NCBI RefSeq assembly: GCF_002153375.1
Contig: NZ_MTBQ01000006.1
Location: forward strand, 186,001-250,000
DNA: 64,000 bases
Direction of reading: 5' to 3'
Source: Oceanobacillus rekensis
GTDB taxonomy: Bacteria > Bacillota > Bacilli > Bacillales > Amphibacillaceae
The position numbers and the translations under genes are program-made. The notes beneath the pieces were generated by a model. That model saw only the letters and a program-made list of their open reading frames with translations. It had not been told where the DNA came from and searched no databases. How positions within the stretch are numbered: the stretch's first letter is position 1; the number at the start of each line of letters is the position of its first letter. Shown here piece after piece: positions 1-9,516 of the stretch.

Positions 1-277
1 TACCGTCAGTCGTTCTTCCTTGTTCATATAATTGATCTTGCTCTTCAAACGTACGTATCTCTTCTGTAATAACGATGTTAATGTTAATATCGGAAACTTG
101 TTCAACTAGAATATTTTTTCTTTCTTCTACGATGGGATGGAGTTCTGTAGGCATTGGAGCATTCGTCCCTAAATGTAAATAGTCTTCATCTTCCAGCTGG
201 TTATATAGAAAGAATAGTATGACCAGAAATATAATCAAAATGATCCATATTACTAATGTGCCGGTGGAACCTTTCAT
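1..277 (-). CDS. M15-family peptidase (CwlK/VanY-like), partial
   Basis: N-terminal 92 codons of a gene that runs off the left edge. The ATG (275-277, minus strand) follows an AAAGGAGT ribosome site. The protein opens with a short basic end and one hydrophobic segment (about residues 7-24), so it is a membrane-anchored or exported protein. It then reads LHPIVEERKNIL, ITEEIRTFEEQDQLYEQGRT; the spacing of LHP, the ITxxxRT stretch and the QDxLYxQGRT motif is typical of the start of M15 peptidases such as the CwlK L-alanyl-D-glutamate endopeptidase. The zinc-binding residues lie outside the window. The role in cell-wall peptide hydrolysis is inferred from the family. Confidence 0.7.
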   Translation of the reverse strand, partial: MKGSTGTLVIWIILIIFLVILFFLYNQLEDEDYLHLGTNAPMPTELHPIVEERKNILVEQVSDININIVITEEIRTFEEQDQLYEQGRTTDG

Positions 278-440
278 AGAATAGCTTACTCCTTTAAATT
301 GGATATACGTTCATCATAACATTTTAGAAGGAGTCCGCGCACGTGTAGGAAGAGAAAGATGAAGCATTCTGTTGCAGTATCATTCCAAAGGATTTAAAAT
401 GAATGAATTAGCATATGCATCGATAGAAAGGGAATATAAT

Positions 441-2030
441 ATGAAGCAAAGAGAAAAGTTTTTATGGATTATTTTAGGATTACTTGTATTTATTTTGGGA
501 GCTTGTTCGGGAACAACAGAAAATGAATCAGATCAAGAAACAGATGAGCTGATCCTTGCGATAGGGGGAGAACCTGATAATGGATTTGATCCCACAACAG
601 GATGGGGACGTTATGGATCACCCCTTTTTCAAAGTACATTATTTACATATGATAAAGATTTTAATATCGTAAATGATTTAGCTACTAGTTATTCCTTGAG
701 TGATGATGGGTTAACATGGACAATCGATCTCCGGGATGATGTGAGATTCTCAGATGAAGAGCCGCTTACAGCTGAGGATGTTAAGTTTACATTTGAAACA
801 GCAAAAACAAGTGGTTCTATCATTGACCTTAATAATTTAGAAGAAGTGAAAAGTATTGATAATGATACAGTAGAGTTCACGTTAAAAGAACCGGAATCAA
901 CATTTATTTATTTGCTGGTCTCAACTGGAATAGTACCAAAGCATGTATATGATGATACGTATAATGAAAATCCAGTCGGTTCTGGTCCGTATCAGTTAGT
1001 ACAATGGGATAAGGGGCAGCAAGTGATTGTAGAAGAGAATCCCAATTATTATGGTGAGAAACCCAATTTTAGTAAGCTCACATTCTTATTTTTATCAGAG
1101 GATGCTGCATTTGCAGCAGCAAAAGCAGGTGAAGTGGATGTAGCCTCGGTACCACCCGCATTTGCGAACGAAGAGGTAGAAGGAATGGAGCTTATAGAAT
1201 TGGAGAGTGTTGATAATAGAGGTATTATGTTTCCTTATGTAGCAGAAGGTGAAGAAACTGCTGATGGTGCTCCAATCGGAAACGATGTTACAGCAGATAA
1301 AGCCATACGTAAAGCAATAAATATTGGTGTGGATCGTCAAACTTTAGTTGATGGGGTGCTGGAAGGTTTTGGAACACCAGCATATTCTGTTGCAGATAAT
1401 ATGCCATGGTGGAATGAAGATACAGTTATAGAAGATAATGATCCAGAAAAGGCGAAACAGATATTGGAAGAATCCGGCTGGCTGGAAAATGAATCCGGTG
1501 TGCGTGAAAAAGATGGGTTACCAGCCGAATTTACATTATTATATCCTGCGGGCGATCAAATTCGTCAATCATTATCTATAACATTTGCTGAACTAATGAA
1601 ACCGCTTGGGATTCAGGTTAAGACAGAAGGAAAAAGCTGGAATGAATTAGAGAATTTGATGTATTCCAATCCGGTTATGATGGGATGGGGAAGTCACGAC
1701 CCTTTAGAAATTTACAATCTTTACAGTAGCGAGACAAGGGGAATAGGCTATTATAATGCCAATTACTACGCGAATCCTGTTGTTGACGACTATTTGAAAC
1801 AAGCAATACGAGCGACCTCAGAAGAGGAAGCAAATAAATATTGGAAAAAAGCACAATGGGACGGTGAAACAGGATTCTCAAGCTTGGGTGATGCACCATG
1901 GGCATGGCTGGTTAATCTAAATCACCTATATTTTGTTAATGCAAACCTGGAAATAGGTGAACAAAAAATTCAACCACATGGGCATGGATGGCCGATTACA
2001 GACTTTATTGAGCAGTGGCATTGGCAATAG
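441..2030 (+). CDS. Nickel/peptide-type ABC transporter substrate-binding lipoprotein
   Basis: Extracytoplasmic solute-binding protein of the SBP_bac_5 (DppA/OppA/NikA) family, 529 residues. The start at 441 is preferred over an in-frame ATG 69 bases earlier because AGAAAGGG precedes it and it begins directly with a lipoprotein signal peptide: basic MKQREK, a hydrophobic core and a lipobox LGAC with the lipidated Cys at residue 22. Family features include the DGLTWT-LRDDVRFSDEEPLTAEDVKFTFE stretch and VGSGPYQL. First gene of a four-gene operon with two permeases and a fused ATPase. Substrate is not decidable from sequence: nickel, other metal chelates and peptides are all possible for this family. 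Confidence 0.85.
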   Translation: MKQREKFLWIILGLLVFILGACSGTTENESDQETDELILAIGGEPDNGFDPTTGWGRYGSPLFQSTLFTYDKDFNIVNDLATSYSLSDDGLTWTIDLRDDVRFSDEEPLTAEDVKFTFETAKTSGSIIDLNNLEEVKSIDNDTVEFTLKEPESTFIYLLVSTGIVPKHVYDDTYNENPVGSGPYQLVQWDKGQQVIVEENPNYYGEKPNFSKLTFLFLSEDAAFAAAKAGEVDVASVPPAFANEEVEGMELIELESVDNRGIMFPYVAEGEETADGAPIGNDVTADKAIRKAINIGVDRQTLVDGVLEGFGTPAYSVADNMPWWNEDTVIEDNDPEKAKQILEESGWLENESGVREKDGLPAEFTLLYPAGDQIRQSLSITFAELMKPLGIQVKTEGKSWNELENLMYSNPVMMGWGSHDPLEIYNLYSSETRGIGYYNANYYANPVVDDYLKQAIRATSEEEANKYWKKAQWDGETGFSSLGDAPWAWLVNLNHLYFVNANLEIGEQKIQPHGHGWPITDFIEQWHWQ

Positions 2031-2046
2031 AGAAAGAGGTTAAACA

Positions 2047-3036
2047 TTGCGATATAAACAATTAGCAATATTCATCATTAGAAAATCAATTAAACTGGCA
2101 ACATTATTAATCGCAGTTAGTATCCTTTCCTTTACCTTGATTAGTTACTCGCCAGTTGATCCAGTACAATCCTATATCGGCGCAGATATGACAAGGGTAA
2201 GCCCGGAACAGCGCGAAGAAATTGCACGCTATTGGGGATTAAACGAACCAAAAGTAGAACAATTTTTAAACTGGGGGAAGAATGTACTGCAGGGAGACCT
2301 AGGTACTTCCTTGTTATATCGCAGCTCTGTTACTGAAACAATACTTGAGCGTTTCCTGGCTTCTTTAGCATTAATGGGTTTGGCCTGGGTACTCTCAGGC
2401 CTGTTTGGCTTTTTATTAGGAATTATTGCTGGTATGAAAGAAGGAACATGGGTTGACCGTTTGATAAAGGGTTATTGCTTTACGCTTGCATCAACTCCTG
2501 CATTTTGGCTCGGGTTATTATTCCTTATGTTGTTTTCAGTCTGGCTTGGTTGGTTTCCAATCGGACTTGGATCACCAGCTGGCGTACTAGCGGAAGATGT
2601 TTCAATTCTGGAGAAATTACGACACTTGGCATTGCCTGCATTGACATTAAGTATTGTCGGTGTTGCAAATGTTGCACTCCATACTAGACAGAAGCTGATT
2701 GAAGTGCTTGAGAGTGACTATGTCCGGTTTGCAAGAGCGAAAGGGGAACATGGGCTCTCCCTATTATGGAACCATGGTTTACGGAATATTTCACTTCCAG
2801 CAATTTCAGTGCATTTTGCCTCCTTTGGTGAACTGTTTGGGGGAGCTGTTTTAGCGGAACAAGTATTTTCATATCCTGGACTCGGACAGGCTGTCGTTCA
2901 AGCAGGACTTGGGGGCGATATACCCTTATTATTGGGAATTGTATTATTTAGTACAATTTTTGTGTTCGCAGGAAACCTAATTGCGGATCTGTTATATAAA
3001 ATCATTGATCCTCGCATTAGAAAGGGTGAAATCTAA
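2047..3036 (+). CDS. ABC transporter permease (NikB/DppB type)
   Basis: Integral membrane permease, 329 residues, BPD_transp_1 family. It starts with TTG at 2047 behind AAAGAGGT, 16 bases after the binding-protein stop. The first transmembrane segment (about residues 15-35) is followed by an external loop with SPVDPVQSYIGADM, typical of DppB/NikB N-termini, and five more hydrophobic segments follow. The cytoplasmic coupling (EAA) loop is the DYVRFARAKG region near residue 225. It should pair with the next gene product to form the channel. The stop overlaps the next start by one base, indicating translational coupling. Confidence 0.85.
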   Translation: MRYKQLAIFIIRKSIKLATLLIAVSILSFTLISYSPVDPVQSYIGADMTRVSPEQREEIARYWGLNEPKVEQFLNWGKNVLQGDLGTSLLYRSSVTETILERFLASLALMGLAWVLSGLFGFLLGIIAGMKEGTWVDRLIKGYCFTLASTPAFWLGLLFLMLFSVWLGWFPIGLGSPAGVLAEDVSILEKLRHLALPALTLSIVGVANVALHTRQKLIEVLESDYVRFARAKGEHGLSLLWNHGLRNISLPAISVHFASFGELFGGAVLAEQVFSYPGLGQAVVQAGLGGDIPLLLGIVLFSTIFVFAGNLIADLLYKIIDPRIRKGEI

Positions 3037-3872
3037 TGGGGGAAAGAAAGCGAATGTTGAACCTTAGGCAGCGGACAATAGCAATGATTATCGTAGCGAT
3101 TCTCTTTTTATTTGGAATGGTTATCAGTGGATTTTTAATTAATGCAGACAAGCTTACTGTGAATTTGGATATGAAAAATAGTGCTCCTTCCGTAAGTCAT
3201 CTTTTTGGCACAGATTGGCTTGGAAGGGATATGCTTGCACGTACATTAAAGGGTCTTACATTAAGCATGGGTGTTGGATTACTTGCAGCATTTTTAAGTG
3301 CTGGGATTGCATTACTATTAAGTTTACTTGCTTCTTGGAATAAACGAATCGATAGTATGGTTACATGGCTTATTGATTTATTCCTGAGTGTTCCACATAT
3401 TGTACTATTAATATTGATTTCCTTTGCGTTTGGTGGTGGATTTAAAGGTGTCGTTATTGGCCTTGCTTTTACACACTGGCCAAGCCTAACGCGCTTACTC
3501 AGAGCTGAAATGCTTCAAATTAAATCAGCAGAATATGTAGGCGTATCCCATCGATTAGGAAAATCAAGGCGGTGGATTGCGTTACATCATCTATTGCCAC
3601 ATTTAATTCCACAGCTTTTCGTCGGATTTATTTTATTATTCCCACATGCTATTTTGCATGAATCAGCCATTACATTTCTTGGTTTTGGCTTATCAACGGA
3701 ACAGCCTGCGATTGGGGTTATTTTATCTGAATCGATGCGTTATCTGTCAACGGGAATGTGGTGGTTAGCATTCTTTCCCGGTCTTTCATTATTATTAATG
3801 GTAGCTTTATTTGATTTATTGGGAAGGAACTTAAAGAAATTGATCGATCCATTTCATGGACAGAAAGCGTAA
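3036..3872 (+). CDS. ABC transporter permease (NikC/DppC type)
   Basis: Second channel subunit, 278 residues, with about six hydrophobic segments. The ATG overlaps the preceding stop (TAATG). The N-terminal region has HLFGTDWLGRDMLART, the GTDxxGRD motif characteristic of DppC/NikC/OppC subunits, and the coupling loop lies near AEYVGVSHRLG, about residue 170. It acts in the cytoplasmic membrane with the upstream permease and the downstream fused ATPase. No truncation relative to family length (about 270-300 residues) is apparent. Confidence 0.85.
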   Translation: MGERKRMLNLRQRTIAMIIVAILFLFGMVISGFLINADKLTVNLDMKNSAPSVSHLFGTDWLGRDMLARTLKGLTLSMGVGLLAAFLSAGIALLLSLLASWNKRIDSMVTWLIDLFLSVPHIVLLILISFAFGGGFKGVVIGLAFTHWPSLTRLLRAEMLQIKSAEYVGVSHRLGKSRRWIALHHLLPHLIPQLFVGFILLFPHAILHESAITFLGFGLSTEQPAIGVILSESMRYLSTGMWWLAFFPGLSLLLMVALFDLLGRNLKKLIDPFHGQKA

Positions 3873-3888
3873 GGAGAGGTGCTGCTAG

Positions 3889-5340
3889 TTGGGAAATATA
3901 TTAGATAAGGAACCACTGCTGGAAGTGAAAGATTTTTCGCTCTCCTTTCGCCAGTATAAAAAAGGTTTACGTGAAACTAAATTGCAAGTCATCCGTAATT
4001 TAAATATGACGATTCATGAAGGGGAAATTGTTGCTGTTGTAGGCGCGAGTGGCTCGGGGAAGAGTTTATTGGCAAATGCTATTTTAGGTATACTTCCGGA
4101 ACATGCTCTGTTGGATGGAACGTTGAATTATAAAGGTGTGATGCTCACGCAGGAATTGCTTGAGCAAATACGTGGGAAGGAAATTTCGCTTATTCCACAA
4201 TCTGTTAATGCATTGGATCCAATAATGAAGACTGGAAAGCAAGTACAATCCGTAATTCGAAATGGTGATAAAAAAGAGATCCAACAAGCTATTTTTAGTA
4301 AGGTAGGATTACCAATCCATACAGGCAAAAAATACCCCTTTGAATTATCAGGTGGGATGGCAAGAAGGGTGCTTGCAACAACTGCTATGATCAGTGATGC
4401 TGATTTAATTATAGCTGATGAACCGACACCTGGGTTGGATCCGACTGTACTTCATGAGACGATTGGATATATTAAACAACTGGCTTTGGATGGAAAAGGA
4501 ATTATGTTTATTACTCATGACATTGAAACAGCATTAAAGATTGCCGACCGAGTAGCTATATTTAATGGCGGTGAAATTGTTGAAATAGCACAAGCGGCGG
4601 ATTTTACGGGTAAGGGAGAAGAATTAAAACATCCATATACTAAAAAGCTTTGGGAAGCCATGCCACAAAATGAGTTTATTCCCGGATTAAATGTTAATAA
4701 GGTCCCAACATCCAAAGCCAGTGAAAATATTGGGCTAGAGGTTGAGGGAATAAGTTATCATTACAGAGGTGGAAATTATCTTTTTAAAGATCTCGAACTA
4801 ACCGTCAATCCTGGTGAAGTAGTAGGCTTACATGGATATAGCGGATCTGGAAAATCAACAATGGCTCAAATTATTGCAGGTTATTTAAAACCTAAAAAAG
4901 GAATGGTAACAGTGAATGGTAAGCGTAATTTCCGTTCGATGGTGCACCCAGTGCAGTTAGTTTGGCAACATCCCGAGAAGACGATCAATCCAAGGTGGCA
5001 AATGGAAAAGGTACTGGCTGAGGGCGGTATGTCAGATGAAAATTTACTCATGGAGTTAGGTATCAACCGTGAATGGTTAACACGCTGGCCGAGTGAGTTA
5101 TCAGGAGGCGAATTACAGCGCTTTTGCATTGCCCGTGCACTCCATGAAAATGTGAAATATATTATTGCTGATGAGATGACCACAATGCTTGATACAATCA
5201 CACAGGCAAATTTATGGAAGACTATTTTACGGTTGGCAAGGGAAAGAGATATTGGCATTCTTGCAATCAGTCATGACCATCAGCTGCTAAAAAGGGTTTG
5301 TAATCGAATCATTAATTTTAATGACATTGCGAACGTGTAA
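3889..5340 (+). CDS. ABC transporter ATPase, two fused nucleotide-binding domains
   Basis: 483-residue protein made of two complete ABC ATPase domains in one chain. Domain 1: Walker A GASGSGKS near residue 52, signature LSGGMARR, Walker B followed by ADEPT. Domain 2: Walker A GYSGSGKS near residue 320, signature LSGGELQR, Walker B followed by ADEMT. NikD/NikE and DppD/DppF are usually separate proteins, so this gene replaces two. Start is TTG at 3889 behind AAGGAGAGG; no better start is seen. It powers import through the two preceding permeases. The domain-2 Walker B region reads ADEM rather than ADEP; the catalytic Glu is present in both. Confidence 0.87.
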   Translation: MGNILDKEPLLEVKDFSLSFRQYKKGLRETKLQVIRNLNMTIHEGEIVAVVGASGSGKSLLANAILGILPEHALLDGTLNYKGVMLTQELLEQIRGKEISLIPQSVNALDPIMKTGKQVQSVIRNGDKKEIQQAIFSKVGLPIHTGKKYPFELSGGMARRVLATTAMISDADLIIADEPTPGLDPTVLHETIGYIKQLALDGKGIMFITHDIETALKIADRVAIFNGGEIVEIAQAADFTGKGEELKHPYTKKLWEAMPQNEFIPGLNVNKVPTSKASENIGLEVEGISYHYRGGNYLFKDLELTVNPGEVVGLHGYSGSGKSTMAQIIAGYLKPKKGMVTVNGKRNFRSMVHPVQLVWQHPEKTINPRWQMEKVLAEGGMSDENLLMELGINREWLTRWPSELSGGELQRFCIARALHENVKYIIADEMTTMLDTITQANLWKTILRLARERDIGILAISHDHQLLKRVCNRIINFNDIANV

Positions 5341-5446
5341 GTAAAAGTAATGTAGAACCAATATGATAAAGTCCGTGAAATCTTTGCTGGAAAAAAGGGC
5401 TATAGGCTGAATTTTCCAATATACTGTATGGAAGGGAGTGAGTATT

Positions 5447-6070
5447 TTGTACTTTCTAATATCTGGGTTCATTGGCTATTTATTTGGTTGTATTCATGGT
5501 TCGCAACTGATGGGGAAATTGAAGAAGATAGACATTAAAAATTCGGGAGTAAAAAATGCTGGTGCATCGAATACTACTATTTTGCTTGGATGGAAGTATG
5601 GAATTTTAGTTGCGCTGATTGACATTTTCAAAGCAACATTAGCGCTTTTATTAGTCTTATATATTTTAAATGAAGGTGGAATCGTTGGCAGTCAGCAAAC
5701 ATTATTTATTTATATTACAGCGTTATTTGTTATTATCGGTCATAACTATCCTATAACTATGAAGTTTAGTGGTGGAAAAGGGACGGCATCGCTTGTTGGC
5801 GCACTAATTGCAATAGATTGGGAAATTGCTTTGATAGGTATTGGGCTTTTATTGATCTTTACATTTGCAACAGATTATCTAGTTATTGGTGTACTCGTTA
5901 TGTACCTTTCATTTCTTGTCACCACGTATTTCTTTTTCGGTATTCCACCGACACTGATTGTTGTTCTGCTATCCTTATTAAGTATTATGAAACATATGGA
6001 AAACTATAAACGTATAATAAATAGGGAAGAGACGAAGCTATCGAGTATGTTTCGTAAAAAAGTATCTTAG
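5447..6070 (+). CDS. PlsY-like glycerol-3-phosphate acyltransferase
   Basis: Membrane protein of about 207 residues with five to six hydrophobic segments. The PlsY family transfers an acyl group from acyl-phosphate to glycerol-3-phosphate, the first step of phosphatidic acid synthesis. Visible motifs are KNAGASNTTILLGWK near residue 37, corresponding to the family GATN loop, and the FSGGKGTAS glycine-rich loop near residue 109. A TTG start at 5447 fits the AAGGGAG ribosome site (9-base spacing); an in-frame GTG at 5438 lies too close to it. GASNT departs from the usual GATN, so this may be a divergent second PlsY rather than the housekeeping copy; the only PlsY-like gene in the window. Confidence 0.72.
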   Translation: MYFLISGFIGYLFGCIHGSQLMGKLKKIDIKNSGVKNAGASNTTILLGWKYGILVALIDIFKATLALLLVLYILNEGGIVGSQQTLFIYITALFVIIGHNYPITMKFSGGKGTASLVGALIAIDWEIALIGIGLLLIFTFATDYLVIGVLVMYLSFLVTTYFFFGIPPTLIVVLLSLLSIMKHMENYKRIINREETKLSSMFRKKVS

Positions 6071-6075
6071 TATTT

Positions 6076-6244
6076 GGCAGTTTTCATAAAGATTGGGACT
6101 CCGTACTGCTCGTCCTATCGAAAATAATTGTTGTTACTACCGCAAAAACTATAAACTACGAAGTAACTACGATGTTAAAATAGCAACAATTCTTTTCAAT
6201 GGGACGATTAATCAATCTGTAGTCCCAAACATTTATCAAGAGCC
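6076..6244. repeat. Terminal-inverted-repeat intergenic element, copy A (short form)
   Basis: 169-bp imperfect palindrome. The left end starts GGCAGTTTTCATAAAGATTG and carries TGGGACT; the right end carries AGTCCCAAA and finishes AGAGCC. Inside, AATTGTTGTTAC on the left faces TAGCAACAATT on the right. The ends match those of the longer elements at 30988, 52949 and 59827. No coding capacity. The two ends could fold into one long hairpin between convergent-free flanking genes, but no poly-T terminator tail is seen. Confidence 0.65.
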
Positions 6245-6274
6245 TAGTTTTTAAAGATGTAATTGGAGGGTATT

Positions 6275-6760
6275 ATGCTGGATATTGTAATTTGGATTAT
6301 TATTATTGCATTATTTATACTAAGCTTTGCAGGGATTCTATTTCCAATTGTTCCCTCTGTACTCGTATTATGGATTGGATTTTTACTGTATCAATTTGTT
6401 TTGAATGGCAATGAACTTAATACATTATTTTGGATTGTCATGGTGCTATTTACCGTTCTGCTCATTGTGGCAGATATCATTGCGAATAGCTATTTCGTAA
6501 AAAAGTATGGTGGAAGCAAGTGGGGTGAGCGGGGTGCGGCAATTGCTGTTATTATCGGATCGTTTATTACACCTCCATTTGGAATTATTTATGTTCCATT
6601 TATTGCCGTATTTATCATTGAATCATTACAAAAAAGAACGTTAAAAGAAGCGTTTCGAGCGTCAATCGGTTCGCTTTTCGGATTTTTAGGTGGCTCCGTT
6701 GCAAAAGTTGTCATTCAATTAGTTATGATTATTTGGTTCTTTGTATTAGTATTATTTTAA
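6275..6760 (+). CDS. DUF456 domain membrane protein
   Basis: 161-residue membrane protein. The ATG at 6275 sits behind a GGAGGG site; an upstream in-frame TTG (6263) precedes that site and is rejected. The sequence is dominated by hydrophobic segments (about residues 2-45, 50-65, 85-115, 130-160) with short loops such as KKYGGSKWGERGAA and PPFGIIYVPF, the pattern of DUF456 proteins. Function is unknown. It is followed after 31 bases by pdxK in the same direction. Confidence 0.78.
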   Translation: MLDIVIWIIIIALFILSFAGILFPIVPSVLVLWIGFLLYQFVLNGNELNTLFWIVMVLFTVLLIVADIIANSYFVKKYGGSKWGERGAAIAVIIGSFITPPFGIIYVPFIAVFIIESLQKRTLKEAFRASIGSLFGFLGGSVAKVVIQLVMIIWFFVLVLF

Positions 6761-6791
6761 TAGAGTTCTCTAAACGAAAGGATCTTGACAT

Positions 6792-7625
6792 ATGAATTAT
6801 CCATCTAGAGTTATTACAATAGCGGGTTCTGCTGCTGGTGGAAGTGCGGGAATCCAAGCTGATTTGAAAACATTTCAGGAACTGGATATTTACGGAATGA
6901 GTGTGGTTACAGCAATTGTCGGCCGTCATCCAGAAACAAATAAAAATGTCCACCCCCAAACAATTGAAGCAATCGAGGCCCAATTTGCAACTGCAATACA
7001 GCAAGTTGGTACAGATGGTTTGAAAACGGGGATGTTATTTTCAAAAGAAGTAATTGAAACTATAGCAGATTTGATTCATGATTCATCAATTGAAAATATC
7101 GTTGTTGACCCTGTAATGGTAGGGAAATTAGATTCTAAGCTATTAGAGGACGATGCAATTGAGGCATTGAAGAAAAGTCTCATACCGTTGGCAACCATTA
7201 TTACTCCTAATATACCTGAAGCATCCTTTTTATTGGATGGCAGGATAATAAATAGTGTAGAGGCTCTAAAGCAGGCAGCAATTGACCTCAGTTCATTGGG
7301 TACTAAATATGTGCTCGTAAAAGGTGGCAGATTAGAAGGTCCAGCTGTCGATGTATTATATGATGGAGAGACAATCACTACTTTTACAGCACCAAGAATT
7401 GATACGGTCAATACGAGCGGAGCAGGGTGCACCTATTCTGCAGCAATTGTTGCTTATTTATCAAAAGGGAAGTCTGTCATTGAAGCAGTTCATTTGGCCA
7501 AAAGCTTTGTTACAACGGCAATCGAACATGGTTTTTCCTATACGGAGAAGGTAGGGCCAACCTATCATGCTGCAGAGCGAAAGTATGGAGAGACATATAA
7601 GATTATAGTGGAGAAGGATAACTAA
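6792..7625 (+). CDS. pdxK: Pyridoxine/hydroxymethylpyrimidine kinase PdxK
   Basis: 277-residue kinase of the ThiD/PdxK ribokinase-like family. It phosphorylates pyridoxine, pyridoxal or hydroxymethylpyrimidine at the 5-hydroxyl in vitamin B6 salvage. Motifs: ITIAGSAAGGSAGIQADLKT at residues 8-27 (substrate and Mg/ATP-binding region), VVDPVMV near residue 101, ITPNIPEA near 136, and the anion hole NTSGAGCTYSAA near 208, where the central Gly-Ala-Gly-Cys is the PdxK variant of the usual GTGC seen in ThiD. Overall similarity to the B. subtilis PdxK protein is high as far as I recall it. AAAGGA precedes the ATG. Confidence 0.85.
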   Translation: MNYPSRVITIAGSAAGGSAGIQADLKTFQELDIYGMSVVTAIVGRHPETNKNVHPQTIEAIEAQFATAIQQVGTDGLKTGMLFSKEVIETIADLIHDSSIENIVVDPVMVGKLDSKLLEDDAIEALKKSLIPLATIITPNIPEASFLLDGRIINSVEALKQAAIDLSSLGTKYVLVKGGRLEGPAVDVLYDGETITTFTAPRIDTVNTSGAGCTYSAAIVAYLSKGKSVIEAVHLAKSFVTTAIEHGFSYTEKVGPTYHAAERKYGETYKIIVEKDN

Positions 7626-7658
7626 AAAGGGATAATATCTTCCCTTTGTTAGTAGTCC

Positions 7659-7687
7659 TTGACTTTATAATTTCATCACTATATATT
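7659..7687 (+). promoter_or_regulatory. Sigma-A promoter of the proS T-box leader
   Basis: TTGACT (7659-7664), 17-base spacer, TATATT (7682-7687). Transcription would begin near 7694, just before the T-box stem I sequence. Confidence 0.7.
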
Positions 7688-7693
7688 TAGTAC

Positions 7694-7937
7694 ATATACG
7701 AAACATTGAAGAGGATTAGTACAATTTGTTTGTCTTTCTAAGAGAGGAAATGGTTGGTGTGAATTTCCGAAAGACTAGAATTGGAACCTGCCTCGGAGTT
7801 CGCCATCGGAAAGGCTTTGTGCTGTAGGATGTGCGCGGTTCATAACCGTTATGAAGTAAAGTGTGCAGGGGTAAATTCTCTGTAAACAAGGGTGGTACCA
7901 CCAGACCTCGGTCCCTTTTCGGATTAGGGGATTTTTT
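7694..7937 (+). promoter_or_regulatory. T-box riboswitch (proline) controlling proS
   Basis: Leader with the conserved T-box sequence AGGGTGGTACCACC at 7889-7902, preceded by a stem I with the AGTA-type motif near 7717 and GGTTGGTGT near 7752. The likely specifier triplet is CCT at 7787-7789 (after GGAA), a proline codon, in agreement with the downstream prolyl-tRNA synthetase gene. The terminator arm lies after the T-box: TCCCT around 7913 facing AGGGGA, then seven T residues near 7931. Uncharged tRNA-Pro would stabilise the antiterminator and allow transcription of proS. The specifier position is my alignment by eye. Confidence 0.88.
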
Positions 7938-7970
7938 TGTGTCTAAATAAGAAAAATTGGGGTGTTCATA

Positions 7971-9410
7971 TTGGGTAAAAAGAATAAACAATTTGTAGAA
8001 AAAATTACTGCGATGGAGGATGACTTCGCGCAGTGGTATACAGATGTAGTGAAGCAGGCAGATTTGGTTGATTATGGACAAGTACGGGGAACGATGATTA
8101 TTAAGCCATATGGTTATGCAATTTGGGAGAATATTAAAGATGAACTGGATCGTAAAATTAAACAAACAGGTCATTCGAATGTCGCATTCCCAATGTTTAT
8201 TCCTGAAAGCCTTTTGCAAAAAGAAAAAGACCATGTCGAAGGCTTTGCACCGGAAGTAGCTTGGGTAACACATGGTGGAGAAGATGAGCTAGCTGAACGA
8301 ATTGCTGTCCGTCCAACATCGGAAGTGCTTTTCTGTGACTATTATTCCAAAAATATTCATTCTTATCGCGACTTGCCAAAGTTGTATAATCAATGGGCAA
8401 ATGTCGTACGCTGGGAAAAGACAACACGTCCGTTCTTACGTTCATCTGAATTCCACTGGCAGGAAGGCCATACCGCACATGCGACAGATGACGATGCATC
8501 ACAGGAAACCGAGAATAATCTTCGTACGTATGCTGATCTTGTAGAAAACTATCTTGCCATTCCGGTACTTAAAGGCCGCAAAACCGATAAGGAAAAATTT
8601 GCGGGTGCAAAATACACGCTAACGATTGAAAGCTTAATGCACGATGGAAAAGCATTGCAGTCTGGTACTTCCCATCATTTTGGAACCGGATTTGCAGAAG
8701 CATTTGATATAACGTATTTAGATGAAAACGGTAAAAGTCAATTTGTTCATCAAACATCATTTGGACTATCGACACGTATTATGGGGGCACTAATCATGGT
8801 TCATGGTGATAACCGAGGATTAGTCGTACCACCGCGAATCGCTCCAACACAAGCAATGATTGTACCGATTGCACAGCATAAAGAAGGTGTACTTGATAAA
8901 GCATATGCATTGCGTGATCAATTACAGACCCTAGTTCGTGTTGATATCGACGGTAGCGATAAGATGCCGGGCTGGAAATTCAATGAATATGAAATGAAGG
9001 GTATCCCTGTTCGTATTGAAATGGGACCGAAAGATATTGAAAAAGAACAAGTTGTTCTCGTTCGCCGTGATACAGGTGAAAAAGAATTTGTTGCACTTAG
9101 TGAACTGGAAGAGCGCCTCCCAACATTATTGGAAGAAATTCAATCCAATTTATATGCTAAGGCATTGGAGCATCGTAATGAAATGACAACCATTGCAACG
9201 GATATGAATGAGTTCAAACAAACGCTTGATCAAAAAGGTGGATACCTAAAAGCTATGTGGTGTGGCGATGTAGCGTGTGAGGAAAAGATTAAAGAAGAAA
9301 CAACTGCAACATCTCGCTGTATTCCATTTGAACAGGAAAAAGTGGCAGATACATGTGTATGCTGTGGCAAAGAAGCGAAAGAAATGGTTTACTGGGCAAA
9401 AGCATATTAA
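7971..9410 (+). CDS. proS: Prolyl-tRNA synthetase, archaeal/eukaryotic type (ProS type 3)
   Basis: 479 residues, class II aminoacyl-tRNA synthetase charging tRNA-Pro. It lacks the large editing insertion of the common bacterial enzyme (about 565 residues), and its C-terminal domain ends [10 protein letters not shown] with paired cysteines ([17 protein letters not shown]), as in the archaeal-type ProRS. Class II motif 2 is [18 protein letters not shown]; motif 3 is [20 protein letters not shown] start at 7971 is preferred because GGGGTG (7958-7963) lies 7 bases upstream; a GTG at 7962 would overlap that site. Expression is controlled by the preceding T-box. A second, housekeeping ProRS may exist elsewhere in the genome. 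Confidence 0.93.
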   Translation: MGKKNKQFVEKITAMEDDFAQWYTDVVKQADLVDYGQVRGTMIIKPYGYAIWENIKDELDRKIKQTGHSNVAFPMFIPESLLQKEKDHVEGFAPEVAWVTHGGEDELAERIAVRPTSEVLFCDYYSKNIHSYRDLPKLYNQWANVVRWEKTTRPFLRSSEFHWQEGHTAHATDDDASQETENNLRTYADLVENYLAIPVLKGRKTDKEKFAGAKYTLTIESLMHDGKALQSGTSHHFGTGFAEAFDITYLDENGKSQFVHQTSFGLSTRIMGALIMVHGDNRGLVVPPRIAPTQAMIVPIAQHKEGVLDKAYALRDQLQTLVRVDIDGSDKMPGWKFNEYEMKGIPVRIEMGPKDIEKEQVVLVRRDTGEKEFVALSELEERLPTLLEEIQSNLYAKALEHRNEMTTIATDMNEFKQTLDQKGGYLKAMWCGDVACEEKIKEETTATSRCIPFEQEKVADTCVCCGKEAKEMVYWAKAY

Positions 9411-9423
9411 TTTTTAAAAAGGA

Positions 9424-9452
9424 AATGGACACTTTAGTAATAAGTGTCCATC
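9424..9452. terminator. Hairpin between convergent proS and glutathione peroxidase genes
   Basis: ATGGACACTT (9425-9434) faces AAGTGTCCAT (9442-9451). The stem is strong, but no clear T-run follows. Confidence 0.5.
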
Positions 9453-9516
9453 TCTTGTGTTGACTAACCCGTCTAAACCTGCAAGATAGTGATTAGTTGC
9501 AAACTGCAAGAAGCTG

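Noticed and set aside
7716..8273. 185-codon minus-strand ORF across the T-box and proS start
   Set aside because: Overlaps a clear T-box and the N-terminal part of proS; composition is that of an antisense shadow and it has no ribosome site.
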